Positions 1-4,673 of a DNA stretch of 5,741 nt are shown here, piece by piece. The position numbers were made by a program, and so were the translations under genes. The DNA lies in the NCBI RefSeq assembly GCF_938017705.1, contig NZ_CALIIS010000176.1, forward strand, positions 1-5,741. The letters run 5' to 3'. The notes below the pieces were generated by a model. It was given only the letters and a program-made list of their open reading frames with translations, made no database searches and was not told the origin of the DNA. Numbering within the stretch: the first letter of the stretch is position 1; every line of letters begins with the position of its first letter. The stretch is from an uncultured Campylobacter sp. GTDB taxonomy: Bacteria; Campylobacterota; Campylobacteria; Campylobacterales; Campylobacteraceae.

Positions 1-523
1 GATGAGGAGCGTTTCTTCGCCAGTAGTCGCCGTCATTATACTCCGTAAGCTTTTTACCGCAGTCCGGGCAAATTTGATCCGTGTTTTTGACGTCCTCGTA
101 TCGGTAAAATTTAAAGCAGTCTTTGCACCACATATATTGCGGGTATCTTTTTATGCTCTTTTCAGAGCGGAAGGCGAGGTAAAAAAACGAGATACTAATA
201 AGTAAAACCAAAAATCCCGAGATAAGAGAAGGATATCCGATTTTGCTCTGTATTCCTGCGGGATCTTCCGTTGTAAAAATTTCTATAGATATTATTAAAA
301 GGTTTAAGCCTATCAGGGCATTAATCACTCTACCTATTTTTTTGTTTATGAAAATTCCTGCAGAAACAAATAATAAGCCGATAATGAAAATCTTGATAAT
401 ATAGACCGGCTCAACTGCGCTCCAGCCCCCATATTTAAAATACATCTTTCCGCTAAAGCAGCCAAGAATGCTTTCAAATACAAAAAATGCGCCCAAAAGT
501 ATTAAACCTATCCTAGTGCTCAT
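1..523 (-). CDS. Four-helix membrane protein with C-terminal zinc ribbon, 3' end cut by window edge
   Basis: An open frame starts at the ATG at 523 and has no stop down to base 1, giving 174 codons of a longer gene. Hydrophobic segments at about residues 4-23, 41-59, 64-83 and 95-118 predict four membrane helices. They are followed by a soluble tail with two CxxC pairs, C133/C136 and C152/C155, the latter in CPDCGKK, which is the pattern of a zinc ribbon. An AGGA ribosome site (531-534) lies 7 bases before the ATG, which supports this start. The first 11 bases overlap the end of the preceding small gene, so the two are probably translationally coupled. I do not recognise the family. Membrane bundles with a zinc ribbon occur in many uncharacterised bacterial proteins, so no function is assigned. 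Its place after an immunity gene allows a membrane-resident immunity or accessory role, but that is inference. Confidence 0.8.
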   Translation of the reverse strand, partial: MSTRIGLILLGAFFVFESILGCFSGKMYFKYGGWSAVEPVYIIKIFIIGLLFVSAGIFINKKIGRVINALIGLNLLIISIEIFTTEDPAGIQSKIGYPSLISGFLVLLISISFFYLAFRSEKSIKRYPQYMWCKDCFKFYRYEDVKNTDQICPDCGKKLTEYNDGDYWRRNAPH

Positions 524-683
524 TTTTTATTCCTAAGGCTTTTTTGAGATAGTTGTCATTGTTTGAATAGTGCCTCATTGGGCTGTAGCTTGTTGTCGGG
601 GGCATATTTTCATTAAGCATATCGTTAGCAAAATTTATCAAATTTAATAAAATATCTATTTTAGCCATCAATGTTGTATTCAC
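513..683 (-). CDS. Small hypothetical protein, 56 residues, GTG start
   Basis: A short frame runs from GTG at 683 to TAG at 513-515. The start is chosen because GAGG (691-694 on the other strand) sits 7 bases upstream. The ATG at 668 would give 51 residues but has no well-spaced ribosome site. The N-terminal half (MAKIDILLNLINFAND) looks like an amphipathic helix. The C-terminal half is polar and rich in Asn, Ser and Tyr, ending in ALGIKNEH. Its stop lies inside the first codons of the zinc-ribbon membrane gene. The family is not recognised. It may not be an independent gene: the same frame stays open upstream to 707 and looks like the back half of a gene starting at 751 (see the 513-751 entry). 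Confidence 0.45.
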   Translation of the reverse strand: MNTTLMAKIDILLNLINFANDMLNENMPPTTSYSPMRHYSNNDNYLKKALGIKNEH

Positions 684-690
684 CCTCACA

Positions 691-694
691 CCTC
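691..694 (-). promoter_or_regulatory. Ribosome binding site candidate for GTG at 683
   Basis: GAGG on the minus strand sits 7 bases before GTG 683. It favours GTG over the ATG at 668 if the 56-residue protein is made on its own. The match is short and could be chance. Confidence 0.35.
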
Positions 695-755
695 TATAAC
701 CATATTCTTATACTTTTCATAAAGCTTTGGCTTGAAAATTTTAAATTTCATAATG

Positions 756-761
756 CTCCTT
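756..761 (-). promoter_or_regulatory. Strong ribosome binding site before ATG 751
   Basis: AAGGAG on the minus strand lies 4 bases before the ATG at 751. A site this good in front of a frame that dies after 21 codons is the main reason to suspect a broken gene rather than chance. Confidence 0.6.
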
Positions 762-800
762 TTTAAATTTAATCGGTTGGCGATATTTTATTTACATAAT

Positions 801-1103
801 CTAAAGCTTTATCCAATCCTCTTTCTTTACGCCAAATTCAAATTCAGCCTGCTTAAACGCATCCTCTATGCTTTCATGATAGGTATCGGTTTGCTCTTTC
901 CCCGATTTGTCGAGACAAAATAGATAAAATCCGCTGTCGCCATCGTATTGAACGATGCTTAAAGCAAACGGCTGCGGTAAAATTTTATTGCCGTCGTAAT
1001 GAGTAGTATTTTCGGTGGCTACGAAGCTCTTTTTACTATCTTTCAGATAAATTTTATATAGCTCTTTCATAATGCTTTCGCTAAATTTTAATCCGTTAGC
1101 CAT
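801..1103 (-). CDS. Small acidic protein (100 residues), putative immunity-associated protein
   Basis: The chosen start is the ATG at 1103, inside the last codons of the Imm53-type gene, giving 100 residues and a 16-base overlap. The frame is open further up to 1190, but that extension lies over the conserved end of the upstream gene and is Arg/Lys-rich, so it is rejected. No clear ribosome site is seen, so translation is probably coupled to the gene above. It is soluble, with no signal or membrane segment. Residues 46-65 (FALSIVQYDGDSGFYLFCLD) look like beta strands, followed by an acidic helical stretch TDTYHESIEDAFKQAEFEFG (72-91) ending in EDW. From memory, similar tails with a DTYHxSxEDAxxQAEFEFG pattern occur in small bacterial hypothetical proteins. 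I cannot name a Pfam family. An immunity role rests mainly on its overlap with Imm53. Confidence 0.78.
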   Translation of the reverse strand: MANGLKFSESIMKELYKIYLKDSKKSFVATENTTHYDGNKILPQPFALSIVQYDGDSGFYLFCLDKSGKEQTDTYHESIEDAFKQAEFEFGVKKEDWIKL

Positions 1104-1363
1104 TTTACCACGTATTCCAATAATTCCTCTAAATTTTCGGCTCCGCAACTTCCTTTGAGTTCGTTTTCCGTGGCATTGACGAAAAACCAATCCTCGTCAT
1201 CTCTATCGATATTTATTTTGATCGGCTTTTTCCCGCTCTCGCCATCGATTTTAATCAACCAACCGGGATTATCGACCGTTTCCAGCGTAAGGCCGTATTG
1301 ATGCTCCCATTCTCCGTCGCATTTGGAAGCATACCAGTTTTGTATGAGTTTTAGATTATTCAT
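1088..1363 (-). CDS. Imm53 family immunity protein
   Basis: This 91-residue soluble protein matches the Imm53 family of polymorphic-toxin immunity proteins as I remember it: W10-Y11, C15-D16-G17, WEHQYG (19-24), then DNPGW (31-35), an acidic middle with DEDWF (56-60), and a closing helix LEELLEYVVKWL. Its length is normal for the family. Such proteins bind and neutralise a cognate C-terminal toxin domain in the cytoplasm, protecting the cell from its own or a sibling's toxin. The start at 1363 is fixed by AAGGAGGAG 2 bases upstream (core AAGGAGG 4 bases away). It overlaps the next gene by 16 bases. No toxin is encoded in this window, so the target is unknown and the gene may be an orphan. The family call is from motif recall, not a search. 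Confidence 0.88.
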   Translation of the reverse strand: MNNLKLIQNWYASKCDGEWEHQYGLTLETVDNPGWLIKIDGESGKKPIKINIDRDDEDWFFVNATENELKGSCGAENLEELLEYVVKWLTD

Positions 1364-1365
1364 TG

Positions 1366-1374
1366 CTCCTCCTT
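1366..1374 (-). promoter_or_regulatory. Near-consensus ribosome binding site for the Imm53 gene
   Basis: AAGGAGGAG on the minus strand immediately precedes ATG 1363. It is the strongest ribosome site in the window and fixes the start, suggesting well-translated immunity protein. Confidence 0.75.
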
Positions 1375-1420
1375 TAATTTTATAAATTTTAAAATTCTCG
1401 ATTTGTTAGGCTTTGATATT

Positions 1421-1444
1421 GCAATTGAAGCAGGGCTTCTTTGC
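1421..1444 (-). other. Small stem-loop between the anchored protein and the Imm53 gene
   Basis: GAAGC and GCTTC pair around a 3-base loop (1427-1439), with a further 4-base GCAA/TTGC arm outside an internal loop. It begins 10 bases past the TAA of the upstream gene on the minus strand. No clear U-run follows, so it could be a weak terminator or a processing hairpin. The 90-base gap here holds no other gene. Confidence 0.3.
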
Positions 1445-1453
1445 TATTTAAAT

Positions 1454-1807
1454 TTAATCGCTTATTAAAAATTTCTTTTCCACGCCGTCTTTATTTACGG
1501 TGATTATCTTCGAGTTTGGAATATTTAAAAATTTTATAGCTTTTTCATCTAGTTCGGACAATGGCTCCTCGTGATTGCATTTGGTTTTAAGATAATATAG
1601 CGAAAGATCACCCGTTCGATTTTCATCCATAAGCTGCATTATGCACTTATCGTTTGGATACCCACTATCATAGCGGTTTATCATCATAAACGGCTCGCAG
1701 CTTTTATGAAACGGGAAGCGGCCGAAGTTAAAAAGATTGCCGACGAGCTCAAATACAAGGACAAAAAACAGAAACAAAATGAATAGTTTGACCATTCTGC
1801 CTTTCAC
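1454..1807 (-). CDS. Small membrane-anchored protein of unknown function (117 residues)
   Basis: The frame runs from GTG 1807 to TAA at 1454. GTG is preferred because AGGAG (1815-1819) lies 7 bases upstream. ATG 1795 (113 residues) is the main alternative, and a TTG at 1834 has no ribosome site. After a short basic start (KGRMVK), residues about 8-24 (LFILFLFFVLVFELVG) form one hydrophobic helix, so the protein is probably an inner-membrane protein with its tail in the periplasm, or a secreted protein with an uncleaved signal. I see no lipobox. The tail has three cysteines (C37, C55, C77), aromatic and Asn-rich stretches, and a possible C-terminal pair of strands around IITVNKDGVEKKFLI. The family is not recognised. 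It is the first gene of the AT-rich minus-strand cluster that includes Imm53. Confidence 0.7.
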   Translation of the reverse strand: MKGRMVKLFILFLFFVLVFELVGNLFNFGRFPFHKSCEPFMMINRYDSGYPNDKCIMQLMDENRTGDLSLYYLKTKCNHEEPLSELDEKAIKFLNIPNSKIITVNKDGVEKKFLISD

Positions 1808-1814
1808 AGCGGCG

Positions 1815-1819
1815 CTCCT
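1815..1819 (-). promoter_or_regulatory. Ribosome binding site deciding the GTG 1807 start
   Basis: AGGAG on the minus strand with a 7-base spacer to GTG 1807. It argues against the longer TTG start at 1834, since it would then lie inside the coding region. Confidence 0.5.
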
Positions 1820-1850
1820 AAATTTTGAAATCAAAAATTCGTTTGTGTTT

Positions 1851-1878
1851 TAAATATATAAACGATATTTGCGCTCAA
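1851..1878 (-). promoter_or_regulatory. Weak promoter candidate for the accessory cluster
   Basis: On the minus strand a TTGAGC (1873-1878) is followed by an AT-rich TATATATTTA (1851-1860), leaving an untranslated leader of about 40 bases before GTG 1807. The spacing is imperfect (14 to 16 bases depending on the -10 chosen), and AT-rich DNA produces such matches by chance. Confidence 0.25.
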
Positions 1879-1886
1879 GTCGCGGG

Positions 1887-1920
1887 TGTGCCCAAGCGCT
1901 AGTCGTAGCGGTCGGGCGCA
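1887..1920 (-). terminator. Stem-loop just after the radical SAM gene, possible terminator
   Basis: Four bases past the TAA at 1925-1927, the minus strand forms an inner stem CGCTA/TAGCG closed by a 4-base loop and an outer GCCC/GGGC stem, separated by a 3x3 internal loop. On the plus strand the outer stem extends to 7 pairs with a G-T wobble. No U-run follows, so it is not a textbook intrinsic terminator. It lies exactly where composition shifts from GC-rich core to AT-rich accessory DNA. Confidence 0.4.
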
Positions 1921-1924
1921 AAAT

Positions 1925-3277
1925 TTACGACGCTATCTCGCTTTTTGCCGCGCCAGCTGCGGCGGATTCGCTTTCGTCCATGATGATGAGCTGTTTTGCA
2001 CGCTTGATCTTGGCATCGTCGCGAAAAGCTGCGCGCACCTTGTCCATGCCGGTGTAAAATTCCTTCATCAAAACAAGGCACAAATACGCGCCGAATTCCG
2101 TCGTGCGGATGATCTCGCCCTCGATCCGCACGGCTCCTGCTAGCCTTAGCAGGCTAAGTTCTCTGCCCAGTTCGCGGCGCAGGCTTAGATCGTTTGCGGC
2201 GTTAAATTTAGCGATATCGATCTCGCCGTTAAAAAGCTCGGTCAAAAAGAGGTATTTTGCGCGCTCGGATCTACTAAAATCGCAAGTGGCGATGACGGTG
2301 CTTTCGTTTTTGCGCACCCTGCTTGCGTAATCTTCGAGGTTGAACGCATTTACGAGCAGCCTGCCGTCCAAAAAGCTAAACGCACCGCTTCCGATGCCCA
2401 CGTATTCGTGATTCGTGCCTACATACTCGTCGTTGATGTTTGATTTTTCGCGAGCGAAGGCCCATGCGTTGCTGCGGTGCCAGCTAGAAAATTCCTTGCA
2501 GATGATGGAGTAAAACTCCTCCTCGCGGTCTACATTGCTAACGCCGAGGCTTCGCGCTATTTGATCGCGCATCAAAGGCGATTTCATCAGCGGATACAGC
2601 GTGATCTGCTCCGGTTTTACCGCTTTTGCCGCTTCAATGTCGCGAAGTAAAATTTCGCGAGTTTGAAACGGAAAGTTAAAAATCAGATCCAGACTTAAAA
2701 TCGGTAGAATTCCGACCGCTCGGGATAGCTTTTCTTGCAGAATTTCGCCCGAGCCGAATTTGTCGTAGCGCGAAGCTTTGCGTAAAATATCATCATCAAA
2801 GCTCTGCACCCCTACGCTTAGGCGGTCTATTAGCCCGCGAAATCGCAGCAAGCTCTCAGGCTCGATGTGGTTGGGATCGCTCTCGCACGAGACCTCTTTA
2901 ATGCTAAAAAGCGATTTGGCAAGTTCTAGCGTGCGCGCTAGCTCATCCTCGTCGATTAGCGTCGTGCCGCCGCCTACATAAAGCGTCTCAAAGTCGTAGC
3001 CTGCGTCCTTCGTTCGCTGCATCTCTACGCGTAGCGCGCCGAAATACGCCTTGCACGTGCCACGCTCGTAGGCGTATTTATGAAAGGAGCAGTACGGGCA
3101 AAACGTGTGGCAAAAGGGCACGTGCATGTAGAGCATATATTTTTTATCGGGATTTGGAATTTTAGCGATGTTCTCTTGCGTGATGTCGATTCTGAGGGAG
3201 TTGTATAGGGATTTTTGCATAGTTTCGGCGGCGTATTTTTTGGCGAAGCTATGCACCATTTGACTGATAAAATTCAT
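1925..3277 (-). CDS. HemN/HemW-like radical SAM protein (coproporphyrinogen III oxidase family)
   Basis: This 450-residue cytoplasmic protein has the radical SAM cluster motif C56-x3-C60-x2-C63 in HVPFCHTFCPYCSF, which would bind a 4Fe-4S cluster and S-adenosylmethionine. It is followed by YVGGGTT (100-106), CESDPNH (131-137) and RLSVGVQSFDDDIL (152-165), all in the order and spacing of the HemN/HemW family. The C-terminal half (about 290-430) matches the family's helical domain and includes KEFYTGMDKVR. The CPYC pattern is closer to HemW than to true HemN, which has a CxxxCxxCxC arrangement. It resembles the Campylobacter HemN-like paralog of Cj0363c type. The role may be in heme synthesis or heme handling, but the substrate cannot be read from sequence. 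The start at 3277 has only a distant AAGG. The Ala-rich tail looks non-essential. It follows azlD by 69 bases on the same strand. Confidence 0.92.
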   Translation of the reverse strand: MNFISQMVHSFAKKYAAETMQKSLYNSLRIDITQENIAKIPNPDKKYMLYMHVPFCHTFCPYCSFHKYAYERGTCKAYFGALRVEMQRTKDAGYDFETLYVGGGTTLIDEDELARTLELAKSLFSIKEVSCESDPNHIEPESLLRFRGLIDRLSVGVQSFDDDILRKASRYDKFGSGEILQEKLSRAVGILPILSLDLIFNFPFQTREILLRDIEAAKAVKPEQITLYPLMKSPLMRDQIARSLGVSNVDREEEFYSIICKEFSSWHRSNAWAFAREKSNINDEYVGTNHEYVGIGSGAFSFLDGRLLVNAFNLEDYASRVRKNESTVIATCDFSRSERAKYLFLTELFNGEIDIAKFNAANDLSLRRELGRELSLLRLAGAVRIEGEIIRTTEFGAYLCLVLMKEFYTGMDKVRAAFRDDAKIKRAKQLIIMDESESAAAGAAKSEIAS

Positions 3278-3308
3278 AAAACTTTAGCCTTTTTTAAATT
3301 TAAAAATT

Positions 3309-3321
3309 AACTTCTGAAGTT
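3309..3321. repeat. 13-base perfect palindrome upstream of the radical SAM gene
   Basis: AACTTC-T-GAAGTT is a perfect inverted repeat around one central base, 31 bases before the ATG at 3277 and 25 bases after the azlD stop. Its position suits an operator or a short attenuating hairpin, and on the minus strand it is followed by AATTTTT. It is short and AT-rich at the ends, so chance is possible. Confidence 0.35.
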
Positions 3322-3346
3322 TATCGAAAACTAACTTATAAATTTA

Positions 3347-3694
3347 TCAATAATTCAATAAAAAGCGTAGCGCCACCATATATATTAGTGTAGGAAGCGC
3401 TATCGTAACGAGCGAATTACGAAATTTAGCATGCACGCAAAACGCCATAATCAGGCAAAATAGCAGCGCCGCCGTTTGCAAGATGTCCGCGCCAAAAGCC
3501 CGCTCGCCCGAAAAGCTAGGCAGCATAGTTTTAAGTGCATAGATTGTCAAAACGACCATTATCAAAAGCCCCGAGTTTTTCTGCAGATACGCCAGGTTTG
3601 GACTCGCGGTCTTTTTCTTAAAAAGAAGCAGCGGTAAAAATCGCGTCAAAATCGTAGCGAGCGAGGCTAGAAAGATATAGGGCAAAATTTCCAC
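3347..3694 (-). CDS. azlD: AzlD family membrane protein, small subunit of branched-chain amino acid exporter
   Basis: This 115-residue, highly hydrophobic protein has about four membrane helices (residues 3-25, 41-58, 70-88, 95-113). The AzlD hallmarks are TRFLPLLLF near the N-terminus (17-25) and an N-x-L-x-T-I-A-L-P-T-x-I-Y pattern near the end (93-105). AzlD pairs with AzlC. The related BrnE/BrnF pair of Corynebacterium exports branched-chain amino acids and methionine, and the Bacillus proteins were found through azaleucine resistance. The start is GTG 3694, which overlaps the azlC TAG by one base (TAGTG). AAGGAG (3701-3706) inside the end of azlC is 6 bases upstream, so the two are translated together, as expected for a two-subunit exporter. 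Length is normal for the family. Confidence 0.93.
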   Translation of the reverse strand: MEILPYIFLASLATILTRFLPLLLFKKKTASPNLAYLQKNSGLLIMVVLTIYALKTMLPSFSGERAFGADILQTAALLFCLIMAFCVHAKFRNSLVTIALPTLIYMVALRFLLNY

Positions 3695-4452
3695 TACTTG
3701 CTCCTTTTTAGGAATTTTTGCAGCCTGCGTCCCGCGCGCGAAGGCCGCTCGAAGTATTTACGAAAGAGCAGCAGTACCGCTGTGCCGAAAATCAGAGTGC
3801 CGAATAAAAAGTATTTTGCAGGAAAGATAAAAAGCCCCGCAAACGCGCAGGCAAATCCTAGCAATAGCACTTTGTATTGCGGATTTGCTTTGAAAACCTC
3901 ATAGGTAAGCATCGCAAAAAGCGCCGTCAGGCTAAACTCGACCCCGCTAAAATCAAGCTTTAAACTTGCCCCCAAAACAGCCCCCGCAACGACGCCCGCA
4001 ACCCAGTAGGATTGATTTAAGACCGCCGTTAGATTATAGAGCAGATCAAGCTCTTTTAATCTTTGCGGCGTTATAGGCTGTTCTCCGTTAAGCTCCTCGG
4101 GGCGCAAAAATGCGCGCGCTTTTAGCAGGGCAAAGGTTTCATCCGTAAGGGCATATACGGCGTAAATTTTATGACGCACGAAGCGCAGCTCGTCCAGCAG
4201 CGACATCGTATAGAAAAAATGGCGAAAATTTAGCAAAAACGCCACTACGAAGGTATCTGCGAGCGAGGCGTGAGTTACGATGAATGCGATCAGCACGAAC
4301 TCCACGCTACCTGCGTATATAAGCAGCGAGGTTAGCGCCAGAGCCCATACGGGCAGGTCTTGGCTAATGCCGTAGATGCCAAACGCCAGCCCCAGCGGCA
4401 CGTAGCCCATCATCACGGGGAGAGTCGATTTTAAAATTTCGATTTTACTCAT
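3694..4452 (-). CDS. azlC: AzlC family membrane protein, large subunit of branched-chain amino acid exporter
   Basis: This 252-residue inner-membrane protein has the AzlC layout: an N-terminal MMGYVPLGLAFGIYG (14-28), a helix with YAGSVEFVLIAF (46-57) where the family usually has a Gly-Ala-x-Gln-Phe motif, NFRHFFYTMSL (75-85), and TDETFALL (103-110). The family NxRHxxY and DETF motifs are intact. A hydrophilic loop follows at about 111-137, then four more helices and a basic C-terminal tail. With AzlD it would form an exporter of branched-chain amino acids; the exact substrate is inferred from the family. The start at 4452 has AGGA 5 bases upstream. A good -10 box (4477-4484) drives it, making azlC the likely first gene of an azlCD transcript, possibly reading on into the radical SAM gene. 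Confidence 0.95.
   Translation of the reverse strand: MSKIEILKSTLPVMMGYVPLGLAFGIYGISQDLPVWALALTSLLIYAGSVEFVLIAFIVTHASLADTFVVAFLLNFRHFFYTMSLLDELRFVRHKIYAVYALTDETFALLKARAFLRPEELNGEQPITPQRLKELDLLYNLTAVLNQSYWVAGVVAGAVLGASLKLDFSGVEFSLTALFAMLTYEVFKANPQYKVLLLGFACAFAGLFIFPAKYFLFGTLIFGTAVLLLFRKYFERPSRAGRRLQKFLKRSK
3701..3706 (-). promoter_or_regulatory. Ribosome binding site for azlD inside azlC
   Basis: AAGGAG on the minus strand lies 6 bases before GTG 3694 and within the last codons of azlC. It decides the GTG start of azlD and supports translational coupling of the pair. Confidence 0.65.
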
Positions 4453-4476
4453 AGCTTTCCTAAATTTAAAAGGGCG

Positions 4477-4484
4477 ATTGTAGC
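4477..4484 (-). promoter_or_regulatory. Promoter -10 box for azlC
   Basis: GCTACAAT on the minus strand fits the epsilonproteobacterial gnTAnAAT -10 pattern, and the bases upstream are T/A-rich as usual for these promoters, which lack a clear -35. Transcription would start near 4470, giving a leader of about 18 bases that includes the AGGA site of azlC. Confidence 0.6.
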
Positions 4485-4580
4485 TAAAATTTTATTAAAT
4501 TTTACAGGGCGCGCAAGCGGGAGCTGCGCCGTTGCGAGCGGGTTTTGCGCTGTAGCACGTCGTAAGAGGAGCTGCAAAAT

Positions 4581-4601
4581 TTACTCGGTTCGGCACCGTA
4601 A
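4581..4601 (-). terminator. Possible terminator hairpin downstream of the phosphate permease gene
   Basis: CGGT/ACCG pair around a 5-base loop (4586-4598), extended by TTA/TAA with a 2-base bulge. On the minus strand it is followed by AAATTTT rather than a long U-run. It lies about 75 bases past the permease stop and upstream of the azlC promoter, the right place to end the permease transcript, but the stem is short. Confidence 0.3.
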
Positions 4602-4648
4602 AATTTTAAAATTTAGCCTGCGTAGAAATTCGCGAAATTTTAAAATTT
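4601..4648. repeat. Two copies of a 14-base AT palindrome
   Basis: AAATTTTAAAATTT occurs at 4601-4614 and again at 4635-4648, 34 bases apart start to start, in the 221-base gap between azlC and the permease gene. Each copy is its own reverse complement. Motifs of this kind are common between genes in Campylobacter. They could be curved DNA, protein sites or parts of a diffuse terminator. The rest of the gap (about 4504-4580) is GC-rich with no gene. Confidence 0.45.
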
Positions 4649-4673
4649 TAGAGAGCGGATTTTTAAATTTAGC

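Larger units (their letters stand above)
513..751 (-). pseudogene. Possible single small gene (79 residues if restored) broken by a one-base frameshift
   Basis: A 21-codon frame starts at the ATG at 751 behind a strong AAGGAG (756-761, spacing 4) and reads MKFKIFKPKLYEKYKNMVIEV before TGA at 686-688. The downstream frame opens just after a TAA at 708-710, so the two overlap for about 21 bases. Adding one base there, for example restoring AAA GAA where AAGAA stands near 705-709, fuses them into one 79-codon frame reading YEKYKEYGYRGVRVN across the joint and ending at 513. The good ribosome site would then drive the whole gene. Alternatives are a sequencing error, a recent pseudogene, or two real tiny genes with the second using GTG at 683. 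No canonical slippery heptamer is seen. The family is not recognised. Confidence 0.45.

Noticed and set aside
2..205. Plus-strand frame of 67 codons at the left edge
   Set aside because: It is antisense to the zinc-ribbon coding region, whose CxxC pattern, helices and ribosome site make the minus strand the real one.
732..923. Plus-strand frame of 63 codons, hydrophobic
   Set aside because: It lies opposite the 801-1103 gene and the small frame at 686-751, has no ribosome site, and its hydrophobicity comes from AT-rich codons read in reverse.
1104..1190. Longer N-terminus for the 100-residue gene
   Set aside because: The extension is Arg/Lys-rich, overlaps the conserved end of the Imm53 protein for about 100 bases and has no ribosome site. 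ATG 1103 is the sensible start.
1377..1384. TATAAAAT as a -10 box for the Imm53 gene
   Set aside because: Transcription would begin inside the ribosome site, leaving no usable leader. The match is expected in such AT-rich DNA.
4504..4580. GC-rich stretch between azlC and the permease as a small RNA or gene remnant
   Set aside because: It has short complementary arms (GCGCAA/TTGCGC) and a repeated GAGCTGC, but no promoter, open frame or strong fold is evident by eye.
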